Positions 46,427-55,079 of a stretch of DNA of 64,000 bases are shown here, one piece after another. The notes beneath the pieces are model-generated. The model was not told where the DNA came from, did not search any database, and saw nothing but the letters and a program-made list of their open reading frames with translations. A program made the translations under genes and the position numbers. The stretch is from Leptopterna dolabrata (Eukaryota; Arthropoda; Insecta; Hemiptera; Miridae): positions 50,805,047-50,869,046 of the forward strand of contig OX940975.1 of the NCBI GenBank assembly GCA_954871275.1, read 5' to 3'. The first letter of the stretch is position 1, and each line of letters begins with the position of its first letter.

Positions 46427-47033
46427 GACTAGCTGTGTACCCGCGCTTCGCAACGGTAGAACAGACACCCCCTTTAGGACAGGCCCCACTCATAACAGAT
46501 ACCACCTCCTCAACTGATCAGAAACCTTCCCCAATGCCAACCCTAACTGCCTTTAACCCCCCCCCCCCCCCGTATCCTATGAACCCTCCCTACCTGGTTA
46601 GAAACATTCCTCAATGTTCACACAACAAATTCCCAAAGTTGCACTCCAATTGGTCAAGTAGTTTTGAAATTTCTGTAGACCCCCCCCCCCCTCTCATAAC
46701 CTGTACCCCCCTCCCACTAACATCCTGATTGAAGTACCACTTGAATGTACTCGTCGAGCTGAATCCAGAATCTAATTACAATCGGATTTACGTCCAACCG
46801 TTCAAAGTTATTATAAGCATAAACGTCCTCATAGAAGTGATTATAACACGTTTTTTAGTAGTATTTCATTCATAGCGTTTCAACGGATGGACAGATTCAA
46901 ATGCGGATTTTTCATAAACCTTCCCAGATAAATTCTGCGTGAAATGGTACCAGCCGCAACTTTCTACGTTCAGCCGTTCTCAATTAATGCCGAGACAAAC
47001 AAACAAACAGACACTGTTTTATTATATGTATAG
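46427..47033. mobile_element. Short dispersed arthropod-type repeat between Jockey ORF1 and ORF2
   Basis: It begins GACTAGCTGTGTACCCGCGC and TTCGCAACGG, and ends with ACAAACAAACAAACAGACAC and TTATTATATGTATAGAT. From general experience, 'CTAGC.G..CCCGCG.TTCG ... AACAAACA ... ATATTAGTATAGAT' is a very common dispersed repeat layout in insects. I cannot name the family. The flanking Jockey text rejoins as ACACAAAATATAGTATAAAA when it is removed, giving only a 2-3 base duplication. C runs lie at 46557-46571 and 46680-46691. It is non-coding. Confidence 0.6.
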
Positions 47034-47034
47034 A

Positions 47035-48528
47035 TATTTTGTGTAAGGCTTTTTCGAGCTTTTCCATTCGAGAGAGTAGAACTTTGTTGGTGGAATACTG
47101 CTTTTCCATGAATTCCATTATTTTTTGCAAGTGCTTCGTCAGTAGTCGGGACTTTTGCACCACTTTCCTTAGGCATTTGTTTTACAGCGCTTGCGTAGGT
47201 TACCGAGGCTCTTCTAGTCTGTGTAGGCAAGTTACCAGACTTAGTATGATCTTGCGAAACCTTGTCTGGTTTCCTAGACTGATCCCTGATTTTCTGCAGC
47301 TCTTTAGCTATTTCACAGCCACGATAACTGGCTGGGTGGAGTTTCCCACAGTTTACACATTTCGGAGGATCCTCCGCAGGAAGTTGACAGTTTTAGCGAA
47401 TTTTCAAAGAAAATGAAGCTATTGCAATGGCTTCGAAATTTAAATAATATAAATTTTTGGAAATTTTCTTCATAGAAATCCGTTTCAGACCATTCTAAAA
47501 CGATTCCTGAAATTTAACACTTTTTTATATGTATATATATATTTATATATGTGTCACTCCAGACGATAACTCTCGATAGAATTGAGATAAACAGCTCAAA
47601 TTTGCACAAAAAATCTATCTTGGCAATCGAAAGGCTAAGTTCGAAGATGGGCGAAATTGGCCTACTCTAAGGAGGGTTTTGGCGCATTTAAAGTGCGCAA
47701 AAATTACCCAAAAATCCCCAAAATGTTATTTTCCAACAAGTGACCCCTCATTTTAAAGGTTTTTGCACGCTGAACACGATGGTGGAATCGGATTTTAGAT
47801 ATCTTGATCCGTTCTCAAATTAGAGCATTTAAAGTGCGCAAAAATTACCCAAAAATCCCCAAAATGTTATTTTCTAACAAGTGACCCCTCATTTTAAAGG
47901 TTTTTGCACGCTGAACACGATGGTGAAATCGGATTTTAGATATCTAAATCCGTTCTTAAATTAGAGCATTTAAAGTGCGCAAAAATTACCCAAAACTAGG
48001 ATAATCTTTAAACTCTTACCCCCCCCCCCCACCCCCTTAGAGTGGTCAGATTGAAAAATGTGAGAAGTATTAATTGAAGACGAGAGTTCGAAGCAAAAAA
48101 GGGGGAGGCAAACGATTAGTACAACTCCTTGAATTTCCCATTTGACATATAATTGTTATGATACCGACCAAGTACCGGCCCACGTATTACTAGAAGGAAG
48201 ACGAAAGAAAAAATCTATTTCAAATTATTCAATTTAGGTACTAACAGTAGGAGGAAGAAGTTTTCCTTTATTCAAAACCATAGCCATTAATTCGAATATT
48301 TCTTTGAAAATTCGCTCATTAAGTCATGCTGCATGACTGTTTTTTTTTAATTCGTGTCGGCCTGCACATTTCACACAGCGAGGCTCTTTTTGGCAGAATG
48401 CCTTTGTGTGAAGGTAACCTTGACACCGTTTGCATTGAGGGATCCTTCTTCCAGTTTTCCTCAATGGTTCAATATGAACAACCAGGTTCAATATTGCCTT
48501 AATATTGTATATTTTATCAATATCTTCA
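47035..48528 (-). pseudogene. Jockey ORF1 (gag-like, zinc knuckles), split
   Basis: The 5' segment (48528-48340) reads YNIKAILNLVVHIEPLRK, then IPQCKRCQGYLHTKAFCQKE (knuckle 1, C-x2-C-x4-H-x4-C) and PRCVKCAGRH (knuckle 2, cut by an insertion). After the Helentron-like insertion the frame resumes at 47394 with NCQLPAEDPPKCVNCGKLHP and ASYRGCEIAKELQKIRDQS (knuckle 3), then a Ser/Lys-rich tail. Three such knuckles and the HPA.YRGC block are standard in Jockey ORF1, an RNA-binding chaperone. The N-terminal half is missing because of 5' truncation. Confidence 0.8.
47395..48339 (+). mobile_element. Helentron-like non-autonomous element (HINE type), copy 1
   Basis: The 5' end AGCGAATTTTCAAAGAAA sits right after TTTT. 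The same sequence reversed (TTTCTTTGAAAATTCGCT, ending 48316) lies just inside the 3' end and is followed by a hairpin (AGTCATG-CTG-CATGACT) ending against a T run. Subterminal inverted repeats, internal tandem repeats, a 3' hairpin and insertion into a T run are the known layout of Helentron-derived elements (DINE-1/HINE). Internal tandem repeats of about 131-141 bases start at 47694, 47825 and 47966. Taking it out restores Jockey ORF1 (CAGRHELKKNCQLPAE), which fixes the ends. No helicase is encoded. Confidence 0.8.
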
Positions 48529-48726
48529 GAGTTAAATGTTGCTAAAATAATTCTGCCGATGACAAACAGTACCTAACAAAAAGAAACACACATAATGAAG
48601 TTCTGAAAAGAAATTGTTGATGTGGAGTGAAAAAAGTTGCAAAAGTACCTACCAACAAACTCCAGCCCCTTCTACGTAGATGGTATAATGAACCGTTGTG
48701 TAATAATTTACCGTTGAGTAATGATT
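48529..48726 (-). repeat. Family A, copy 3, part 2 (between the Jockey and Copia insertions)
   Basis: GAGTTAAATGTTGCTAAAAT, TTCTGCCGATGACAAACAGT and AACTCCAGCCCCTTCTACG match 4010-4215 reversed, and run up to the Copia 5' end at 48727. Confidence 0.85.
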
Positions 48727-48762
48727 TGTTGGAGTTATAGAAACCTAGTTGTGTCAACCACC

Positions 48763-48980
48763 ACTTTTGGCGGAGCTGCTGTGACATGGATGAGCCGCAA
48801 GCAATCAGTTGTTGCTTTGAGTACAACTGAAGCTGAATATGTTGCAGCAAATGAGGGAGCCAGGGAGGCAGTGTGGCTTACGAGGTTGTTGAAGGAGCTA
48901 ACAAACATTTCAAAACCCCCTACAATGCTTGTTGACAACCTTAGCACTGTGAAACTAATCAGGAACCCAGAATTTCATCG
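48763..48980 (+). pseudogene. Copia RNase H fragment, copy 1
   Basis: The frame gives TFGGAAVTWMSRKQSVVALS, then TTEAEYVAANEGAREAVWLT, then LLKELT and MLVDNLSTVKLIRNPEFH. W.S.KQ..VALST.EAEY.A is the C-terminal RNase H signature of Copia polyproteins. It starts directly after the LTR stub at ACTTTTGGCGG and breaks at 48980, where copy 2 continues CAGAACTAAGCAC. It keeps the intact reading frame that copy 2 has lost. Confidence 0.85.
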
Positions 48981-50937
48981 TCCCAATGGTTATCCTGAAC
49001 TCAGCATTGAGCTTAAACAAAAACTGGTCGATGTCAACTTTATCTCCAACCAGAATTCCGTCATCAACATAGATGGCAACCATCAAATTTCGACCATTAC
49101 TACACTTCCTAATGAATAGGCAGGGATCTGAAGAGCTAACTTTCATATCTTGAGATTCCATAAACGTCACAAACCTCCGGTTCCAGCACCGAGGTGACTG
49201 CTTTAGGCCATAAAGGCTGCGTTTGAGTTTACAGACTCGACCACTTCCATCATCAAAACCGGCTGGCTGATCCATGAACACTTCTTCATCCAATGATCCA
49301 TACAGAAACGCAGTACGGACATCAAATTGTCCCAACTGATATTTCTCAGTAGCAGCTACGTTCAAAAACTGTCTCAAATCGGGCAACAGGAGCGTAGGTT
49401 TGATGAAAATCAACACCCTCTTCTTGGGTGTACCCCTTAGCCACTAATCTGGCCTTGTAACGGTCAACATCACCATTTGGTTTCCGTTTGACTTTCAGTA
49501 CCCATCGATTACCAACTGTTTTCTTGTCTGAAGGTAGATCAACTAAATCCCAAGTGCCATTCTCCGCCAATGAGTCAAGCTCTTCTTGCATAGCTTGTTT
49601 CCACAATTGTCTCTCAGCTAATCCAAGTGCCTCTTTCAAAGTAGGATCCCTTTCAGCAATGAGAACATAGTTATTTGCAAGAAATGGAGGCAATCGTCGA
49701 TCACGCTGGCTCCTACGGGGTATAGGTTCATTGTTCTCCCTTGATGTCTCTGATGTTTCTGGCTCAAGTTCAATCGCATCCTCTGAAACAGCTACTCTAG
49801 GTTCCATTGACAAATCTTCACCTGCAGACCCAATTTGTAAAATTGCAGCATCATGGGGGTTTTCTGAAGATCGCTTCTCATCAGAGAAAAGTTCCCTATT
49901 TGGAGACTTGAAAAGTTGTACAGCTGGATATTCTCTTTCAAATAAAACATCGCGAGAAATTTCAATAGAATCCTTTCCATAATTCCACAAACGGTACCCA
50001 TTGTGATCTCCAGTGTAACCAACAAACAAACATGGAACACTTTTCTTGTCCAACTTTCGCCTTCGTTCTTTTGGAACATGAGCATAGCACTTGGTTCCAA
50101 AAATCTTGAAGTAATCAATTTTTGGCTGAGAGCACTGAAACCAGATTTCAACAGGTGATTTTACCTGTCCTGTAGGCCCTGTTCGATTCAAAACAAACGC
50201 AGCTGTGTTTACTGCTTCAGCCCACAGTTTGATAGGAAAGTTTTTTGCATGAATCATGGACCTAGCAGCTTCTAAAAGGGTACGGTTTTCCCTCTCTGCA
50301 GCTCCATTTTGTTGAGGGGTGTAGGGTGTTGTTCTGCGCATGCTTATTCCATTTTCATTCAGCAGCTTCTGTACAGCAGTATTGATGAACTCACCGCCGC
50401 CATCACAGAAAAGTTCTCTCACAGTATGACCAGCAGTCTTGGCCTCACTCAGGAATGTCTCCAAGCAAGCAGCAACTTCGGATTTTTGTTTCAAAAAGAA
50501 AACTCGACGAAACTTGGAGCAATCATCCTTCAAACAGAGATAGAATCTTGACCCTCCAACAGAGGCCTCCTGAAAGGGTCCACAAACATCTGCATGAATC
50601 CATTCACCACATCTCTTAGGTCTCTCTTGACGATCATGAAATGGATCACGATGTTGTTTTCCATAAGCACACCCTTCACACAAATCCCCATCTTCAGTCA
50701 AAGACAATCCAAGTCGCCCAACAACTGACCTCACGTGACGCCTATTTTGATGGCACAGACGTTCATGCCATAGCTGCGATGAGTTGCTCAACGACGAGGC
50801 CGAAAGAGCCTCAGCAGCCTTTGGGGGACCATGAAATCTCATGTCCAAAAAATACAATCCATGGGACATCCTTCTGCCAGTCAAACATGTCCGCCCTTCC
50901 TTCATAAGTTTGCAACCAGAACTGTTGGCAAAGAAAT
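48981..50937 (-). pseudogene. Copia integrase and reverse transcriptase block, inverted
   Basis: On the minus strand from 50937: the GAG-pre-integrase end (LWHERLCHQNRRHV, CEGCAYGKQHRDPF), then the integrase core with D (WIHADVCGPF), D (ELFCDGGGEF) and E (NGAAERENRTLLEAARS). A linker rich in Glu/Ser follows, then RT: WKQAMQEELDSLAENGTWDL, RYKARLVAKGYTQEEGVDF, TYAPVARFETV. A frameshift of one or more bases lies near 49,372, then FDVRTAFLYG, YGLKQSPRCWNR and IYVDDGILVG (YVDD box), ending at LNAEFRITIG. The RT thumb, the RT-RNase H link and everything N-terminal to the pre-integrase domain are missing. Confidence 0.9.
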
Positions 50938-50941
50938 GGTA

Positions 50942-51300
50942 ACTTTTGGCGGAGCTGCTGTGACATGGATGAGCCGCAAGCAATCAGTTGTTGCTTTGAG
51001 TACAACTGAAGCTGAAGATATGTTGCAGCAAGTGAGGGAGCCAGGGAGGCAGTGTGGCTTACAAGGTTGTTGAAGGAGCTAACAAACATTTCAAAACCCC
51101 CTACAATGCTTGTTGACAACCTTAGCACTGTGAAACTAATCAGGAACCCAGAATTTCATCGCAGAACTAAGCACATAGAAGTACGCTTCCATTATGTACG
51201 TGAAAAGGTGTTGGATGGCGAGCTGCAGTTGGAGCACGTTCCAAGTCAGAGGCAATTGGCAGAATCTACCAGCACCATCCTTTTTGAACAACAGGAAATC
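50942..51300 (+). pseudogene. Copia RNase H fragment, copy 2 (C-terminal end of pol)
   Basis: It starts at the same base of the RNase H region as copy 1 (ACTTTTGGCGGAGC) and is nearly identical to it up to 51160, except for two extra bases in GAAGCTGAAGATATG that shift the frame. It then continues past the copy 1 break: RRTKHIEVRFHYVREKVLDG, ELQLEHVPSQRQLAESTS. HI(E/D)VR.H..R......(L/I)..(V)...(Q/D)..A(D/E) is the usual end of Copia pol. Confidence 0.88.
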
Positions 51301-51317
51301 CATTGGTGTCTTGTGTT

Positions 51318-51327
51318 TGAGGGGAGG
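51318..51327 (+). other. Polypurine tract of the Copia element
   Basis: GAGGGGAGG lies directly before the TG of the 3' LTR, the expected site of plus-strand priming. Confidence 0.75.
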
Positions 51328-51513
51328 TGTTGGAGTTATAGAAACCTAGTTGTGTCAACCACAAGACATAGCAACCACAATAGTATTGGTGACGCGAGGT
51401 TACAACTTTTTCGTTTTTACATTCGGTTTCGTAATGTCCATCGACGTTTGTCTGTGTTAAAATACAAGTGCTTTTTTCGTAATTATTTCTTGTGTTGCTT
51501 TTGGTTCCCCAAA
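51328..51513 (+). repeat. Copia 3' LTR
   Basis: It opens TGTTGGAGTTATAGAAACC (identical to the stub at 48727-48762) and ends CCCCAAA next to the flanking ATGATT. At 186 bases it is short for Copia. It is AT-rich with no obvious TATA box. Confidence 0.7.
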
Positions 51514-52236
51514 ATGATTTACCATCGTGTAGTAATAATTTACCCAATTTGTTCGATTTACCATCGTGTAGTAATAATTTACCCAATGTTTGTTTCACTA
51601 CCTATCAACAAACTCCAAAAGAGCCATCATTTTTCAAATGAAATAATATCACAGAACAACCAACTCGACTTCATACTCCGCCAATATAATCAGGTTGCCC
51701 CTAGCAATGATTTTATCTCCGGCAAATTTCCTATCGTCGGCGCGTCCCTGGTAACAAGATTTGGTTTGAATGTATACAATTTCATTCACACTGGAGTCGA
51801 AAATGCCTGTCGGTGCAAACTTCGGGGCCTTACTGTGAACGAACGGCTGGACGTACGATGCTACGGGTGGTCTTAAAAAACTCGTAAGTTCAAGAACTAT
51901 TTAAAACCGTAAAAATATTCACGTAAAAAAAAAAGGTATAGGCGTTTTGAAAATTTCAACCCCTATTTTGAATTAGAGATGACTGACAGTAACGTCGAGC
52001 TTCGAGGACCAACTAGACCCCGAACGGAACCTATAACCCGAATTTCATCAATTTTGTTTCATGGTAACTAAGAAAAGTGGCCCGTACGGCGTACGGCGGA
52101 CAGACAGAAATATTTTTATTGCAATTTTGGATTCTACATACCTTGAAACGTAAACCATCAAATTTTGAGGGGGGGTAAGAATTTTTTTTTTTTCATGCTC
52201 GATTCCAATGGTTCATTATTGAAAATAATAAGTAAA
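51514..52236 (-). repeat. Family A, copy 3, part 3 (5' end)
   Basis: It starts ATGATTTACCATCGTGTAG, has two copies of TACCATCGTGTAGTAATAAT in tandem, and follows the whole 5' two-thirds of family A to GGTTCATTATTGAAAATAAT. With parts 1 and 2 it makes a full-length copy of about 1.1 kb. It is closely similar to 3329-4010, including CGTACGGCGTACGGCGG and GTACGATGCTACGGGTGGTC. Confidence 0.88.
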
Positions 52237-52599
52237 CCAAAAAGAGGAAGGTGGCATGAAAAATGTTGTATACAAGAGTGGCAAGAGTGGCAAGAGTGTT
52301 CTTTGTAGACAAAAACGATGGTAGGTAAATGTTTGTGCTATCGGAAAGTGATTTCGTCAATATGATTAATGACCCCGTAAAATGGAGAGATTTGATATTG
52401 TATGCCAAAATAGAATGGGGATACCGACGGGAACTCACCCGAAAGTTTAATTATAATTGATGAAAAATATATTTAGGCGCCCAAAATATTTAATATATAT
52501 ATATACTTAGGCAATCGAAAGGACAAATTATTAAAATACTCATGCATATTAAAATTAATTATTCCTTATTAAAAAAATTGTATTTATAGAAACTTTACC

Positions 52600-52850
52600 T
52601 GAGATTTTAGACTCCAGGCTAACGGCTTATGGGCCATGCCTTGAACCACCTTTTTATCGGTAGCTCAGGTGCACAAACAGGCTGTGAAGTTCCTATTGAT
52701 ACCTATACTGTACAACAAACGGAGTTACATTGTTATATTTGAATATTTATATTTATACTGCTACGCTGAACATCAGTTATTGTTGTTGTAAAATAAAGCT
52801 TTTTATTACTACTAATACTACTACTACGATGGTAAATGTTTGAAAAAGTA
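52600..52850 (+). repeat. Possible 3' end of a retroposon with (ACT)n tail
   Basis: A unique-looking stretch ends GTAAAATAAAGCTTTTTATT followed by ACTACTAATACTACTACTAC. An AATAAA signal directly before a short trinucleotide-repeat tail is typical of some non-LTR or SINE 3' ends. No coding was found upstream and no duplication at the edges is certain. Confidence 0.35.
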
Positions 52851-53739
52851 AGTACCTACTAGATTAGGCAGGTGCTTGAAAAATTGGCTCATGTGGTAAT
52901 GCTGCATTACTGGAACGTTTTGCACGAAAATGACTAGCTCACGTGAATGAAAATGGGGAAACGGGGCTTCATCCGCCCGAAATACCACAGTGGAGCCAGC
53001 AGAAATGGAAACTGCTGAAAGTGCTGAGAGCGGAGGTACTCGTACATCACCACCTCAGCGTTAGCATAATCGAATTTCAAACGTTGAAGTTACGACATCA
53101 GGGAGCGCATACCTCCCAGTGCAGGAGGGGTCGAGGGGATATTATTTGCCAGCATCCCGTGTGTGCGGAAGGGACTGGAACGTACCGTCCTTGTTTATGC
53201 CGATGCCCCGGTAATGCTCATTTCCCTAAGTCTATTGGTGCGAAGGGGACGGCGGAAGGTCCGGTGTGAATACGATGGCGGTATGCGGGCGCACCCCGGA
53301 GAGCGACTGTTGTAGGCGCGGCGCTCCATTACCTCGCGGACGCCTCCTCTCGACCGCCACCGGCTAATAACTCAGGGCCCCCGACATCCGAGCAGGTTGA
53401 CTCTTCGTAAAGTCTCTCGCTCTAATTGGAATACGGCGAGTCCTCAAGGGACGTTTCCACCCTCCGGCCCCTTAACAACCTGCCTAATGGAATAAGGGCT
53501 CGGGCAGAATCTGAAGAAGCGTGTGAGGTACAGCCGTAGGAGATATATGGACGTGGTAAATAACCTGTTCTGGGACTCCTCTTTTTATCCGCCTTATAAA
53601 TTAAAGTCGTAGAATGACGGCTTGTAATATATTTATGTAATGGAAGATACCTCTTATATTAGTACCTACCACCTAGGTTATGAATGCTAAACTCTTCATT
53701 ACCTTCAAGCTATTCACAAGTGCTTAACATACAATTCAG
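52851..53739. other. Intergenic, no gene supported; GC-rich patch near 53,270-53,400
   Basis: Open frames are short. The patch around GCGCACCCCGGAGAGCGAC is GC-rich compared with its surroundings, but I see no family motif and no splice-ready exon. It may be a decayed part of the nearby Gypsy element or an unrelated GC-rich repeat. Confidence 0.4.
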
Positions 53740-54047
53740 AGCACCAAAATGAATATTATACTACTTGTATACCAAATTACTCTACTTAAGTCTCATCCAT
53801 AAATTACACCACTTGCATAATTACACTACTTAAATTTAGTCTAGTGTCATTCATAAATTACACTACTTAAATATTAAGTTACACCTCTTATATATTACTT
53901 AAATATTACTTATAAATTACGCTATATAAATGTTATCTATAAATTACACTACTTAAATATTACTTATAAATTACGCTAATTAAATATTATCCATAAGTTA
54001 CACTATTTAAATATTTAGTCTAGTGTCATCCATAAATGAGACTACTT
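53740..54047. repeat. AT-rich minisatellite, left part
   Basis: Degenerate tandem units of about 25-40 bases are built on ATAAATTACACTACTTAAAT, with variants AATTACGCTAATTAAATATT, TTTAGTCTAGTGTCATCC and GAGCACC(A/G)AAAT. It stops at the Gypsy 5' LTR and resumes at 57690. Confidence 0.85.
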
Positions 54048-54239
54048 TGTTGTGATCGGCTGCTCCACCGATAACCTGTGAATGCGAATACAGGTCGAGT
54101 CTGATCGACCACCCAGAGTGGGGACCCCCCGACCCCCCTCTGGTCATGTAAGGGGGTATAAAAGGCGCTGTAATTACCGAATAAATAACCTTTCTCAAAT
54201 CAAGCTTTCGTCGACTCGTCTATCTCCTCGATTACTACA
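54048..54239 (+). repeat. Gypsy 5' LTR
   Basis: It runs from TGTTGTGATCGGCTGCTCC to ATTACTACA (TG...CA), about 192 bases. It has TATAAAA at 54157-54163 and AATAAA at 54180-54185, a compact promoter/poly(A) layout normal for short Gypsy LTRs. The 5' edge follows the minisatellite unit GAGACTACTT. Confidence 0.75.
54157..54163 (+). promoter_or_regulatory. TATA box of the Gypsy LTR
   Basis: TATAAAA lies about 110 bases into the LTR and 23 bases before the LTR's AATAAA. Its position suits U3-R transcription start. Confidence 0.55.
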
Positions 54240-54240
54240 C

Positions 54241-54256
54241 TGGTGACCAACCGACG
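54241..54256 (+). other. Gypsy primer-binding site (candidate)
   Basis: TGGTGACCAACCGACG follows the LTR end by one base. It begins with TGG, as expected for pairing to a tRNA 3' CCA end. The tRNA was not identified. Confidence 0.5.
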
Positions 54257-54495
54257 CGAATACACTCCGCCCGAATACACTTCCGCCCGCTGTCTGCGAC
54301 GGGAGAGCGACTCCGCAGCGACGCCCCGCCACCGCGTCGACTCACGCGCCCCCACTACGCCGGGCGTGTCAACGGCAACAACGACGGACCCCCACTTCCT
54401 CGCCCCACCCAGCGTTCAACGTAAACCGCGAGCGACCGCACGTGAAATGACCATTTCTCTGTTGCAGATCTCCCGGACTGGCGCCTAACAAGAAC

Positions 54496-55040
54496 ATGGA
54501 CCCCAAGCCTCCGACAACGGCAAAACCGGCTCCTCTCAAGCTCCGGCCTTACGATCCGGCGTTTCCCCACGCATGGTTCACCCAACACGAGCTGATCTTC
54601 ACGCAAGAAGGCCTAACGACACCGGAAGCCTGATTCAACTGCGCCTTCCTCGCTCTCGAGCCCCGCCTCGCGGACCTCTGCGCCGACATCACCCCCGCGA
54701 ACGCCGCCAGTTATCGGACGCTCAAAGGTCGCCTACTTGCCGCACATGCGCCCTCCGACTGTTCCCAGCTCGCCGCGTTTCATCAACCAACCAACGGCGA
54801 TTAACTTCCGTCCGTCCTCGCCCGGCGACTCCGCCGTGCCCTCCCGGCCGACACACCGACGTCCCTCCTTCTACAGCTATTCCTCCGAGCGCTACCCGAG
54901 AGCCTCCGACTTCACGTTGCGGCCCGCGACGACCCGGATGTTACCACGCTCGCAGCGACCGCCGACCGACTCCTACCCTTCATTCAACCTCCTCGAGAGG
55001 CTACCGCCTACGAAGAGGTCCAAGTAATCCAGAATAGACG
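54496..55040 (+). pseudogene. Gypsy gag, interrupted
   Basis: ATG at 54496 gives MDPKPPTTAKPAPLKLRPYD, then FPHAWFTQHELIFTQEGLTT and a stop TGA at 54631. Past it the same frame goes on: FNCAFLALEPRLADLCADI, YRTLKGRLLAAHAPSD, LLQLFLRALPESLR. The pattern P..WF...E..F...G......F......L........D......Y..LK..L matches the capsid-like gag of arthropod Gypsy elements. The zinc knuckle and protease that should follow are missing, and the frame merges into the pre-RT linker (HHIVKKGPPSHAKLRRLSP). Confidence 0.7.
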
Positions 55041-55079
55041 CCAACTGCGGCCTTCAACGCAGCGACAAACGCCAACCCG

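Larger units (their letters stand above)
42547..48528 (-). mobile_element. Jockey-clade non-LTR retrotransposon with nested insertions
   Basis: GAGTTAAAT at 42538-42546 and 48529-48537 is a 9-base target-site duplication, confirmed because family A continues uninterrupted across it. The 3' end is at the left, with an A-tail (T run at 42546-42556) and AATAAATAAA just inside. The 5' end at 48528 lies inside ORF1, so the copy is 5'-truncated. In order on the minus strand: ORF1 zinc knuckles, a Helentron-like insertion (47395-48339), the rest of ORF1, a short dispersed repeat (46427-47033), ORF2 with an hAT-type MITE (44666-45708), then the 3' UTR. Confidence 0.9.
48727..51513 (+). mobile_element. 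Copia-type LTR retrotransposon with scrambled interior
   Basis: The element begins TGTTGGAGTTATAGAAACC after ATGATT (48721-48726) and ends at 51513 before ATGATT (51514-51519), inside family A, where the uninterrupted sequence has ATGATT once. The layout is a 36-base stub of the 5' LTR, an RNase H piece (+), an integrase-RT block in reverse orientation, a longer RNase H piece (+), a polypurine tract (GAGGGGAGG) and a full 3' LTR of 186 bases. Gag and most of the 5' LTR are missing. Since the flanking duplication is intact, the scrambling happened before or after integration without disturbing the ends. Confidence 0.85.

Noticed and set aside
54573..55037. Arg/Pro-rich ORFs over the Gypsy gag region
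   Set aside because: They are off-frame readings of GC-rich gag. The gag frame itself has the capsid-like pattern.
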